Origin: Auraticoccus cholistanensis
GTDB lineage: Bacteria > Actinomycetota > Actinomycetes > Propionibacteriales > Propionibacteriaceae
Reading direction: 5' to 3'
Length of the DNA stretch: 55,799 bases
Assembly: GCF_009742705.1 (NCBI RefSeq)
Contig: NZ_WPCU01000004.1
Location: 1-55,799, forward strand
Shown: one piece after another, positions 30,167 to 37,815 of the stretch
Layout of the letters: every line of letters starts with the position of its first letter
How positions within the stretch are numbered: the stretch's first letter is position 1
Translations under genes and position numbers: made by a program
The notes under the pieces: generated by a model
What the model was told of the DNA's origin: nothing
Database searches by the model: none
Seen by the model: the letters and a program-made list of their open reading frames with translations, nothing else

Positions 30167-31097
30167 CCACCAGGGCGACCGGCAGGCAGGCCATCGTGGT
30201 GACCGCGATGACCTCGCGGGCCACGGCCTCGCCGGTGCGGTAGCGGGTGGAGAGCAGGAAGATGTTCTGCGCGCTCGGCAGGGCGGCGGTCATCACCACA
30301 CCCAGCAGCACCGGCCCCGTCAGCCCCAGCGCGGAGGCCACCCCCCAGGCCACCACCGGCTGCAGGACCAGCTTGAGCCCGGTGGCCAGCCCCACCTCGC
30401 GGTTGTGCCCGGAGCGGCCGGGCGGCGGGTTGAGGCGCAGCGAGACGCCGTAGCTGAGCAGCATCGCCGGGATGGCGAAGCCGCTCAGCAGCGTCAGCGG
30501 GGCCTCCACCACCTGCGGCAGCCGCCACCCGGTGGCCGCCAGCAGCACGCCGACGGCGGAGGCGACGGTCAGCGGGTTGGTGACCATCCGGCGCCAGGGC
30601 GAGCGCCGGCGCGGCGCCGGAGCCTCGGCGTCGGCAGGGCGCTCCCGGCCCCGCGCGGCGAGGTGGTCGAGCAGCACCAGGCTGGCCGGCTGGACCAGCA
30701 GCAGCTGCACCAGCAGCGTCGGCACCACCACCGCCGGGTCGCCCACGATGAACCCGGCCACGGCCACACCGAGGTTCCCGGCGTTGACGTAGCCCGAGGT
30801 GAGCGCCCCGATCAGCGTCTCGCCCGCTCCGCGCCGCCACACCAGCCCGGCCACCAGCGCGTAGGTGCCGCTGGAGACCAGCAGCGAGACGGCCGAGGCG
30901 GCCAGGTTCGCGGTCAGCTCCGCGTCGAGCTCCACCCGGCTGATGGTGAGCAGCATCAGCGCCGGCAGGGCGAGCAAGAACGACACGTCGGCGATCACCC
31001 GCAGCCCGCGGGCGTCCAGCACCTTCAGGTGGGCCAGCAGCGTCCCGGCCAGGACGACGGCGACGACCGTGGCGAAGCCGGTGAGGACACCGGCCAT
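30147..31097 (-). CDS. AEC-family transporter (auxin-efflux-carrier/malate-permease type)
   Basis: The protein has 316 residues with about ten hydrophobic helices in the typical 5+5 pattern around an Arg/Pro-rich cytosolic loop (ARGRERPADAEAPAPRRRSPWRR). The motifs GYVNAGNLGVAVAGFIVGDP and ALPSAQNIFLLSTRY are AEC hallmarks. It starts 7 bp after the FMN oxidase gene stop, so the two form an operon. That points to transport of a hydroxy- or dicarboxylate, since some AEC members are malate permeases. The exact substrate is unknown. Confidence 0.87.
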   Translation of the reverse strand: MAGVLTGFATVVAVVLAGTLLAHLKVLDARGLRVIADVSFLLALPALMLLTISRVELDAELTANLAASAVSLLVSSGTYALVAGLVWRRGAGETLIGALTSGYVNAGNLGVAVAGFIVGDPAVVVPTLLVQLLLVQPASLVLLDHLAARGRERPADAEAPAPRRRSPWRRMVTNPLTVASAVGVLLAATGWRLPQVVEAPLTLLSGFAIPAMLLSYGVSLRLNPPPGRSGHNREVGLATGLKLVLQPVVAWGVASALGLTGPVLLGVVMTAALPSAQNIFLLSTRYRTGEAVAREVIAVTTMACLPVALVVTLLLG

Positions 31098-31104
31098 CAG
31101 TCGC

Positions 31105-32442
31105 TCACCGGTGCCGCAGCCGCGCGTGCTCCGGCCGGATCTCCTCGACGCGGGTCACGCCGAGCAGCGACATGGTGCGCTCCATCTCGGAGGTGAGGAT
31201 CTCCAGCACCCGGTCGACGCCGCGCTGGCCGCCGACCATCAGCCCGTAGAGGTAGGGGCGCCCGATCAGCACCCCCTGCGCACCGAGGGCCAGGGCGGCC
31301 ACCACGTCGGCACCGCTGCGGACCCCGGAGTCGATGTAGACCTCGGCCCGGCCGGCGACCGCGTCGACCACCTGCGGCAGCAGCTCCAGCGGCACCGGGG
31401 AGCGGTCGAGCTGGCGGCCGCCGTGGTTGGACAGCACGATCGCGTCGGCGCCGGCCTCCACCGAGGCCACGGCGTCGGCGAGGGAGAGCACGCCCTTGAC
31501 CACCACCGGCCCGCCCCACTGCTCCTTGATGCTGGCCACGTCGGCCGGGCGCAGCCGCTGCTCGCGGTGGGCGTTGGACATGCCCCACAGCCCGTACGGC
31601 GAGCCCTTGGGGAAGGTGGCGAAGCGCAGCGGCTCGGTGGTCAGGATGTTGGCGACCCACCCGGGGTGCGTGGCCATGTCGGCGAAGGTCCGCAGGGTGA
31701 GCTGCGGCGGGATGGCGAAGCCGTTGAGCAGGTCCTTGCGCTTCAGCCCGGTCACCGTGGTGTCGATGGTGATCATCACGGCCTCGTAGCCAACCTCGCG
31801 GGCCTCGGCCATGTGCTGGTTGGTGACCGCGCGGTCGCGCATCACGTAGAACTGGAACCAGTTCCGCCCGGTGGGCGCCGCGTCGGCCACGTCGCCGATC
31901 GAGGTGGTGCCGTAGGTGGAGAGCGTGTACGGCAGCCCGGCGTAGGCGGCCGAGGCCGCCACCGCCCGCTCGCCGGTGTGGTGGCTGAGCCGGCTGTAGC
32001 CGGTCGGGGCCAGCACGATCGGGGCGGCCGCCGGGCGGCCCAGCAGGGTGGTGCTGGTGTCGGGGTCGCCCACCGCGTCCCAGGCGGTGGGGCGGAACTC
32101 CACGTCGGCGAAGGCCGCCCGGTTGCGGGCCATCGACACCTCCGACTCCGCGCCGCTGTGGACGTAGTCGAACACCGCCCGGGGCACCCGGCGGCGGGCC
32201 AGCTGCTCGACGTCGTCCACCGTGACGCAGCGGGCCAGCCGGCGCTCGACCGCGTCGGCGTGCCAGGGCCGGGTCTTGATGAAGGGCTCGAGGTCCTGCC
32301 ACCGGGGCAGCCGCCGGGGCGGCGCGGGGATGGCCGGCGAGCGGCGCGGCGGCGGCGCCGGGGTGGGCGCGGTGGGCACGTCGCCGGCCAGCGGGACGCC
32401 GGTCGGAGGGATCGGGGCGTCGGGCGGGGTCGGGGCTGACAC
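31105..32442 (-). CDS. lldD: FMN-dependent alpha-hydroxy-acid dehydrogenase/oxidase (L-lactate dehydrogenase-like)
   Basis: The protein has 445 residues; the GTG at 32442 is preceded by AGGAGG. The first ~45 residues are Pro-rich. The TIM-barrel FMN domain has LAPTGYSRLSHHTGE, TIDTTVTGLKRKD, VVVKGVLSLADA (FMN lysine) and the catalytic SNHGGRQLD (His340, with the substrate Arg), then IDSGVRSGADVVAALALGA. It oxidises L-lactate or another L-2-hydroxy acid to the 2-oxo acid; glycolate or a longer acid is possible. It is an operon with the AEC transporter and is divergent from the galactarate dehydratase gene across a perfect palindrome. Confidence 0.88.
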   Translation of the reverse strand: MSAPTPPDAPIPPTGVPLAGDVPTAPTPAPPPRRSPAIPAPPRRLPRWQDLEPFIKTRPWHADAVERRLARCVTVDDVEQLARRRVPRAVFDYVHSGAESEVSMARNRAAFADVEFRPTAWDAVGDPDTSTTLLGRPAAAPIVLAPTGYSRLSHHTGERAVAASAAYAGLPYTLSTYGTTSIGDVADAAPTGRNWFQFYVMRDRAVTNQHMAEAREVGYEAVMITIDTTVTGLKRKDLLNGFAIPPQLTLRTFADMATHPGWVANILTTEPLRFATFPKGSPYGLWGMSNAHREQRLRPADVASIKEQWGGPVVVKGVLSLADAVASVEAGADAIVLSNHGGRQLDRSPVPLELLPQVVDAVAGRAEVYIDSGVRSGADVVAALALGAQGVLIGRPYLYGLMVGGQRGVDRVLEILTSEMERTMSLLGVTRVEEIRPEHARLRHR

Positions 32443-32457
32443 TCTTGCTCGCCTCCT

Positions 32458-32472
32458 ACTTATCGGATAAGT
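32458..32472. promoter_or_regulatory. Perfect 15-bp palindrome, likely GntR operator
   Basis: ACTTATC-G-GATAAGT is perfectly symmetric. It lies in the 72-bp gap between the divergent lldD and galactarate dehydratase genes, 43 bp before the latter's ATG and 15 bp before the former's GTG. The GntR/FCD regulator encoded immediately downstream of the dehydratase is the natural candidate to bind it. Confidence 0.65.
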
Positions 32473-32514
32473 TCTGCGCTCATCATACGAGTGGTCCGAC
32501 CCGACGGGATACCC

Positions 32515-33642
32515 ATGTCCGACTCCATCGCCTCCCTCACCCTGTCCTCGGTCGTGCTCCCGCTGGAGACGCCGGTCAGCGACGCCAAGGTGCTCACCGG
32601 TCGGCAGCGGCCGCTGACCGAGGTGGTGCTGCTCTTCGTCGAGGTGACCACCGCCGACGGCCTGCAGGGCACCGGTTTCAGCTACTCCAAGCGGGCCGGC
32701 GGTCCCTCGCAGTACGCCCACCTGCGTGAGATCGCCGAGGTGGCACTGGGCCAGGACCCCTCCGACATCGCCAAGATCTACGACAGCCTGCTCTGGGCCG
32801 GCGCCTCCGTCGGGCGCTCGGGCGTGGCCACCCAGGCGATCGCCGCCCTCGACGTGGCCCTCTACGACCTCAAGGCGCGCCGCGCCGGCCTGCCGCTGGC
32901 CAAGCTGCTGGGGGCGCACCGCGACTCCTGCCGGGTCTACAACACCTCCGGCGGCTTCCTGCAGGCCTCGGTGGCCGAGATCATGGAGAAGGCCACCGCC
33001 TCGCTGGAGGCCGGCATCGGCGGCATCAAGATCAAGGTCGGCCAGCCGGACTGGCGCACCGACCTGGAGCGGGTGGCCGCGGTCCGCGAGCACCTGGGCG
33101 CCACGCCGATGATGGTCGACGCCAACCAGCAGTGGGACCGCGCCCGCGCCCGCCGGATGTGCCGTGAGCTGGAGGCCTTCGACCTGGTGTGGATCGAGGA
33201 GCCGCTGGACGCCTGGGACGCCACCGGGCACGCCGACCTGAGCCGCACCTTCGACACCCCGATCGCCACCGGCGAGATGCTGACCTCGGTGCCGGAGCAC
33301 ATGGCGCTGCTCGACGCCGGCTACCGCGGCATCGTGCAGCCCGACGCCCCCCGCATCGGCGGCATCACGCCCTTCCTGAAGTTCGCCACGCTGGCCGCCC
33401 ACGCCGGGCTGGCGCTGGCCCCGCACTACGCCATGGAGATCCACCTGCACCTGGCCGCGGCGTACCCGACCGAGCCGTGGGTGGAGCACTTCGAGTGGCT
33501 CAACCCGCTGTTCGAGGAGCGGGTGGACATCCGCGACGGCCGGATGTGGCTGCCCGAGCGTCCCGGGCTCGGCTTCACGCTCAGCCCGCGGATGCGCGAG
33601 CTGACTGTGGAGACGGCGCACTTCGGGGCGCCCCGGAGGTGA
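32515..33642 (+). CDS. L-talarate/galactarate dehydratase (enolase superfamily)
   Basis: The protein has 375 residues from the ATG at 32515; a GTG at 32491 is possible. It dehydrates galactarate or L-talarate to 5-dehydro-4-deoxyglucarate. The KxK motif is Lys172/Lys174 (GGIKIKVGQPD). Metal ligands are Asp202 (VDANQQWD), Glu228 (WIEEPLD) and Glu254 (ATGEMLTS). The catalytic His304 is in APHYAMEIHLHLAAAYP. The QPDAPRIGGITPFLK and WVEHFEWLNPLF segments match the characterised Salmonella L-talarate/galactarate dehydratase closely, as I remember it. It overlaps the gntR start by GTGA. Confidence 0.88.
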   Translation: MSDSIASLTLSSVVLPLETPVSDAKVLTGRQRPLTEVVLLFVEVTTADGLQGTGFSYSKRAGGPSQYAHLREIAEVALGQDPSDIAKIYDSLLWAGASVGRSGVATQAIAALDVALYDLKARRAGLPLAKLLGAHRDSCRVYNTSGGFLQASVAEIMEKATASLEAGIGGIKIKVGQPDWRTDLERVAAVREHLGATPMMVDANQQWDRARARRMCRELEAFDLVWIEEPLDAWDATGHADLSRTFDTPIATGEMLTSVPEHMALLDAGYRGIVQPDAPRIGGITPFLKFATLAAHAGLALAPHYAMEIHLHLAAAYPTEPWVEHFEWLNPLFEERVDIRDGRMWLPERPGLGFTLSPRMRELTVETAHFGAPRR

Positions 33643-34319
33643 CGACCACGCTGGCCCAGCGGGTGGTCGCCGGCATCAAGGAGCAGATCCTGGCCGGCGA
33701 GCTGGCCCCGGGAGCCAGGCTGCCCTCGGAGGCGGCGCTGATGGAGGCCTACGGGGTGTCGCGGACGGTGGCCCGCGAGGCGGTCTCGCGGCTGCAGGCC
33801 GAGGGGCTGGTGGAGACCTTCCAGGGACGCGGCTCCTTCGTGCTCGCGGTCCCCGAGCCGTCCCCCTTCACGCTGGAGGCCTCGGCGCTGCGGACCTCGG
33901 CCGACGTGCTGGACATGATCGACTTCCGCCTCGGGGTGGAGTGCGAGGCGGCCGCGCTCGCCGCGCGCCGGCTGTCGCCCGCGACCCGGCAGGCGGTGGA
34001 GGCGGCGCTGGCCGCCCTCGACGACGACGCCCCCGAGCACGCGGTGGAGGCCGACTTCGCCTTCCACCGCGCGGTCACCGCCGCCAGCCAGAACCGGTTC
34101 TTCGTGGACCTGCTCGACTCGCTGGGTCCGATGATGATCATGCTGCCCCGCACCCGGGTAGGGGAGGAGCACTCGCCCAGCGAGGCCGTCCACGCCGAGC
34201 GGCTGCGTCGTGAGCACGAGGCGATCGCCGCCGCCGTCCTCGCAGGCGACGCCGACGGCGCCCGCGCCGCCATGCGCGTCCACCTGGCCAGCAGCCGACG
34301 CCGCCTCAGCCCCGGCTGA
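33639..34319 (+). CDS. GntR-family regulator, FadR/FCD subfamily
   Basis: The protein has 226 residues with a GTG start overlapping the dehydratase stop (GTGA). The N-terminal winged helix shows LAPGARLPSEAALMEAYGVSRTVAREAVSRLQAEGLVET. The C-terminal all-helical FCD ligand domain has conserved Asp/Arg/His positions (MIDFRLGVECEAAALAARR, ADFAFHRAVTAASQN, EHEAIAAAVLAGD). FCD regulators respond to carboxylates and sugar acids. It is probably a repressor of its own operon and perhaps of lldD, acting through the palindrome at 32458. A tandem duplication begins at its stop codon. Confidence 0.9.
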   Translation: MTTTLAQRVVAGIKEQILAGELAPGARLPSEAALMEAYGVSRTVAREAVSRLQAEGLVETFQGRGSFVLAVPEPSPFTLEASALRTSADVLDMIDFRLGVECEAAALAARRLSPATRQAVEAALAALDDDAPEHAVEADFAFHRAVTAASQNRFFVDLLDSLGPMMIMLPRTRVGEEHSPSEAVHAERLRREHEAIAAAVLAGDADGARAAMRVHLASSRRRLSPG

Positions 34320-34356
34320 CCGGCCCCGGCTGACCCCGCTGACCGGCTCGGCTGAC
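34307..34356. repeat. Imperfect tandem repeat over the gntR stop codon
   Basis: CAGCCCCGGCTGAC (34307-34320, containing the gntR stop) is followed by CGGCCCCGGCTGAC (34321-34334) and two degenerate shorter copies ending CTGAC (to 34356). Each copy repeats the TGA. The rest of the gap to 34473 holds nothing recognisable. Confidence 0.75.
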
Positions 34357-34473
34357 CCCGCCCACCCTGCCCGCGTGTATGTCGTCGCGGTCACGCCCGG
34401 CGCGTCGCGGCGTGTCGCGGTGTCCCGGCCCCACGACGTACACGATCCCCGGGCACGTTCGCGGAGCCACGGC

Positions 34474-35736
34474 TCACCAGCGCAGCGTGTTGGGGGTGAA
34501 GTCGGGCTGGATGCTCTGCATGTAGGCGGTGTCGGCCCGGCCGCGGATGCCGCAGGACAGGTACTGCTCGTGCAGCCGTCCCAGGGCGTCGCGGTCCAGC
34601 TCCACCCCCAGGCCCGCCCCGGTCGGCACCGGCACCGCGCCGTCGACGAACTCCAGCACCCCGGGGACGACCACGTCCTCGGTCTTCCACGGGTAGTGCG
34701 TGTCGCAGGCGTAGGTCAGGTTGGGCGTCGCGGCGGCCAGGTGCGTCATGGCGGCCAGGCTGACCCCCAGGTGGGAGTTGCTGTGCATCGACAGCCCCAT
34801 CCCGAAGGTGTCGCAGATCCCGGCCAGCAGGGTGGAGCGCCGCAACCCGCCCCACAGGTGGTGGTCGGAGAGGATGACGTCGACCGCGCCCTCGCGCACC
34901 GCCGGCGGGACGTGCTCGAAGGCGATCACGCACATGTTGGTGGCCAGCGGCAGGCCGGTGCCCGCCCGGACCCGGGCCATGCCCTCGATGCCCAGCGTCG
35001 GGTCCTCCAGGTACTCGAGCACACCGCCCAGCCGCTCGGCGACCCGCAGCGAGGTCTCCACGGTCCAGCCGCAGTTCGGGTCCAGCCGCAGCGGGACCCC
35101 GGGGAAGGCCTCGGCCAGCGCCTCGACCGCCTCGCACTCCTGCTCCGGCGGCAGCACCCCGCCCTTGAGCTTCAGGGAGCCGAAGCCCCAGCCCTCGACC
35201 ATCCGGCGGGCCTGCGCCACGACCTGCTCCGGCGTCAGCGCCTCACCCCACTCGTCGGCGTCCTGGCCGGGGTGGGCGGCCCACTTGTAGAACAGGTAGC
35301 CGCTGAACGGCACGCGGTCGCGGACGGCGCCTCCCAGCAGGTCGGCGACCGGACGTCCGGTCTCGCGGCCCTGCAGGTCGAGGCAGGCCACCTCGAAGGG
35401 GGAGAACACCTGGTCGACCGCGGAGTCGATGGCCAGCATCCCGCCCACGCTGTCCGAGCCACCGCCGGTCTCGCGGCCCAGCGTCTCGACCACCACCCGG
35501 CGCAGCCCGTGCAGGTCGTAGGGGTCGTGCCCTCCCAGCGCGTCGCCGACGGCCCGCAGCCGCTCCAGGTGCAGCTCGCCGGCGTAGGTCTCGCCGAGCC
35601 CGAGGCTGCCGGCGTCGGTGTGCACCTCGACCACCGCCCGCAGGGCGTAGGGCTGGTGGACGCCGACCACGTTCAGCAGCGGCGGGTCGGCGAAGGCGAC
35701 CGGGGTCACCTCGACCCGCGAGATCCGGGAGGTCAT
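34474..35736 (-). CDS. Glucarate-dehydratase-like enolase superfamily protein
   Basis: The protein has 420 residues from the ATG at 35736 (GGAG 6 bases upstream). It is a divergent paralogue of gudD. All catalytic positions aligned with E. coli glucarate dehydratase are kept: Lys189/Lys191 (LKLKGG), Asp219/Asn221 (LRLDPNCGW), Glu244 (EYLEDPT), Asn267 (ATNMCV), Asp291 and His318 (SMHSNSHLG). An active dehydratase for glucarate, idarate or another aldarate is therefore likely, but the rest of the protein differs enough to suggest another substrate. It is divergent from lysR, with a candidate LysR site between them. Confidence 0.85.
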   Translation of the reverse strand: MTSRISRVEVTPVAFADPPLLNVVGVHQPYALRAVVEVHTDAGSLGLGETYAGELHLERLRAVGDALGGHDPYDLHGLRRVVVETLGRETGGGSDSVGGMLAIDSAVDQVFSPFEVACLDLQGRETGRPVADLLGGAVRDRVPFSGYLFYKWAAHPGQDADEWGEALTPEQVVAQARRMVEGWGFGSLKLKGGVLPPEQECEAVEALAEAFPGVPLRLDPNCGWTVETSLRVAERLGGVLEYLEDPTLGIEGMARVRAGTGLPLATNMCVIAFEHVPPAVREGAVDVILSDHHLWGGLRRSTLLAGICDTFGMGLSMHSNSHLGVSLAAMTHLAAATPNLTYACDTHYPWKTEDVVVPGVLEFVDGAVPVPTGAGLGVELDRDALGRLHEQYLSCGIRGRADTAYMQSIQPDFTPNTLRW

Positions 35737-35808
35737 CGCGCGCTCCACTCCTTCGTGACGGACGGCGTCGACCGGTCGGCCGCGTGCTGGCGACGCTACG
35801 AGGGTGGC

Positions 35809-35837
35809 CGATGCCTGTCCAACGTCGATACGGCATC
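35809..35837 (+). promoter_or_regulatory. Candidate LysR-binding element, copy A
   Basis: A 29-bp element between the divergent gudD-like gene and lysR. It matches copy B (36789-36817, opposite orientation) at 21 of 29 positions: a conserved left block CGATRCCYGTCCAAC, five variable bases, and a right block TACSGCATC. Its ends also form an inverted repeat GATGCC-N16-GGCATC. It ends 18 bp before the lysR ATG, fitting autoregulation. Confidence 0.7.
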
Positions 35838-35855
35838 ACCGGATACCTTCCGGGC

Positions 35856-36785
35856 ATGAGCATCACCCTCAACCAGGTCCGCTGCTTCATCGCCGTGGCC
35901 GAGGAGCTGCACTTCGGCCGGGCCGCCGAGCGGCTGCAGATGACCCAGCCGCCGTTGTCGCGGCAGGTGCAGAAGCTGGAGCGCGGGGTGGGCGCGCGGC
36001 TGCTCGAGCGGGACAGCCGGGGGGTGGCGCTGACCCCGGCCGGGGCCGCCTTCCTCGACGACGCCTACCGCATGCTGGCCACCGTCGAGGCCTCCGTCGC
36101 CCACGCCCGGCGGGTCGAGGGCGGGTCGAGCGGGACGGTCCACCTCGGCTTCACCGCCGTGTCGGCGATCGGCGTCCTCGGCCCGCTGCTCGCGCTGCTG
36201 GACCGCGAGCTCCCCGACGTCGAGGTCGTTCTGCACGAGCGGGTCACCGGGGCGCAGGTGGAGGGGCTGCGGCGCGGCGAGCTCGACCTCGGGCTGGCCC
36301 GGCCGCCCTTCGACACCGGCACCGTGTCGTCGGCCGTGGTGGTGCGCGAGCCGCTGCTCGCCGCCGTCCCCGCGGGGCACCCGCTCGCGTCGGCGCAGGG
36401 GCCGCTGCGTCCGGAGGACTTCGACGGCCAGCCGGTCATCGGCTACCACCCGGCGCAGGCCCGCTACTTCCACGAGCTGTCCGTGCGGTTCCTGCTCAAC
36501 AGCCAGGCCCGCACCGAGCAGCACGTCCAGCAGGTGCTGACCGCGCTGCTGCTGGTGGCGGCCGGGCAGGGCGTGGCCTTCGTGCCGGCCAGCGCGGCGG
36601 CGCTCGGCGTCGCCGGGGTCGTGCACCGGCCGCTGGTGGACCTGGCCGCGACCTCCGCCACCGGCGACCCGGCGCGTCCGGTGGAGCTGCACGCGATCTG
36701 GCCGCGCGACGGGCTGACCCCGCTGCGGCGGCGGGTGCTGGACCTGGTGCGGCAGGCGGCGGAGGGTGATGCAGTGGGCGCATAG
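35856..36785 (+). CDS. LysR-family transcriptional regulator
   Basis: The protein has 309 residues from the ATG at 35856. The N-terminal winged HTH shows LNQVRCFIAVAEELHFGRAAERLQMTQPPLSRQVQKLE. The effector domain follows (VHLGFTAVSAIGVLGPLLALLDRELPDVEV and VAAGQGVAFVPASAAAL). It sits between the gudD-like gene (divergent) and kdgD-gudD (downstream, same strand). With matching elements on both sides it is the likely regulator of aldarate catabolism, probably an activator responding to an aldarate or pathway intermediate. Confidence 0.9.
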   Translation: MSITLNQVRCFIAVAEELHFGRAAERLQMTQPPLSRQVQKLERGVGARLLERDSRGVALTPAGAAFLDDAYRMLATVEASVAHARRVEGGSSGTVHLGFTAVSAIGVLGPLLALLDRELPDVEVVLHERVTGAQVEGLRRGELDLGLARPPFDTGTVSSAVVVREPLLAAVPAGHPLASAQGPLRPEDFDGQPVIGYHPAQARYFHELSVRFLLNSQARTEQHVQQVLTALLLVAAGQGVAFVPASAAALGVAGVVHRPLVDLAATSATGDPARPVELHAIWPRDGLTPLRRRVLDLVRQAAEGDAVGA

Positions 36786-36788
36786 CCC

Positions 36789-36817
36789 GATGCGGTAGGA
36801 GTGTTGGACGGGTATCG
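36789..36817 (-). promoter_or_regulatory. Candidate LysR-binding element, copy B
   Basis: The same 29-bp element as at 35809-35837 but inverted, in the 94-bp gap between lysR and kdgD, 62 bp before the kdgD ATG. That is the usual position for a LysR activator site. Confidence 0.7.
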
Positions 36818-36879
36818 CCGTCGTGCCTACGGTGGCAGTGCGCGCTCCCGGACCCGCCGCGCGCCCTCGCGAGACAAGG

Positions 36880-37815
36880 ATGCCTGCCGTGCCCGCTCTG
36901 ACCCCCTCCGAGCTCGCCGCCGCCCTCGGCAGCGGCCTGCTGTCCTTCCCGGTGACGCACTTCACCGACGACCTGGCCTTCGACGAGCCGGCCTACCGGG
37001 CCCACCTGGAGTGGCAGTCGGACTACCCGGTGGCCGCGCTGTTCGCCGCGGGCGGCACCGGCGAGGGGTTCTCGCTCACCGCGCCCGAGGCCGACCAGGT
37101 GGTGCGGGCCGCCGTCGCCGGGGTGCGGGGCCGGGTGCCCGTGCTGGCCCCGGCCACCGGCTCCACCGCCAACGCGGTGGCGCAGGCCCGCGCGGCCGAG
37201 GAGGCCGGCGCCAGCGGCATCCTGCTGCTCCCGCCCTACCTGACCGAGGCCGGGCAGGCCGGTCTGGTCGAGCACGTCTCGGCCGTCTGCCGCGCCACCT
37301 CCCTCGGCGTCGTCTACTACAGCCGCGCCAACGCCGTGCTGCTCGACGAGGCGGTCGAGGTGGCCTGCGAGCGCAACCCCAACCTGGTCGGCTTCAAGGA
37401 CGGCATCGGCAGCATCGAGGAGATGACCCGCACCTACGCGCGGATGGGGGACCGGCTGGTCTACATCGGCGGGCTGCCGACGGCGGAGGTGTTCGCCCTC
37501 CCGCTGCTGCAGCTGGGGGTCAGCACCTACTCCTCGGCGCTGTTCAACTTCCTGCCCCAGTTCGCCCTCGACTTCTACGACGCGGTCCGCCGCCAGGACC
37601 AGGCCGAGGTCTACCGCCGGCTCAACGAGTTCGTGATCCCCTACACCCGCATCCGCGACCGCGGCCGCGGCTACGCGGTGTCCATCGTCAAGGCCGGCCT
37701 CCGGGTGGTGGGACGCCCCGCCGGTCCCGTCCGGCCCCCGCTGACCGACCTGGCCGAGGCCGAGTACGCCGAGCTGGAGCAGCTCGTCGCCCGCACCCAG
37801 GTGGTGGCGGCGTGA
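36880..37815 (+). CDS. kdgD: 5-dehydro-4-deoxyglucarate dehydratase
   Basis: The protein has 311 residues from the ATG at 36880; a GTG at 36889 with AAGGA 8 bases upstream is equally possible. It belongs to the DHDPS/NAL family of class I aldolase-type barrels. The Schiff-base lysine is Lys173 in LVGFKDGIG, the Tyr is in VVYYSRAN, and [12 protein letters not shown] replaces the usual GTTGE. The family specifically converts 5-dehydro-4-deoxyglucarate to 2,5-dioxopentanoate with loss of water and CO2. It overlaps gudD by GTGA, so the two are made together. Confidence 0.93.
   Translation: MPAVPALTPSELAAALGSGLLSFPVTHFTDDLAFDEPAYRAHLEWQSDYPVAALFAAGGTGEGFSLTAPEADQVVRAAVAGVRGRVPVLAPATGSTANAVAQARAAEEAGASGILLLPPYLTEAGQAGLVEHVSAVCRATSLGVVYYSRANAVLLDEAVEVACERNPNLVGFKDGIGSIEEMTRTYARMGDRLVYIGGLPTAEVFALPLLQLGVSTYSSALFNFLPQFALDFYDAVRRQDQAEVYRRLNEFVIPYTRIRDRGRGYAVSIVKAGLRVVGRPAGPVRPPLTDLAEAEYAELEQLVARTQVVAA

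Noticed and set aside
32515-33642. Mandelate racemase or rhamnonate dehydratase
   Set aside because: The KxK motif, ANQQWDR, QPDAPRIGGITPFLK and HLHLAAAYP segments match L-talarate/galactarate dehydratase; the neighbours also belong to aldarate catabolism.
36880-37815. Dihydrodipicolinate synthase
   Set aside because: Operon with glucarate dehydratase and the [12 protein letters not shown] motif fit 5-dehydro-4-deoxyglucarate dehydratase of the same superfamily.
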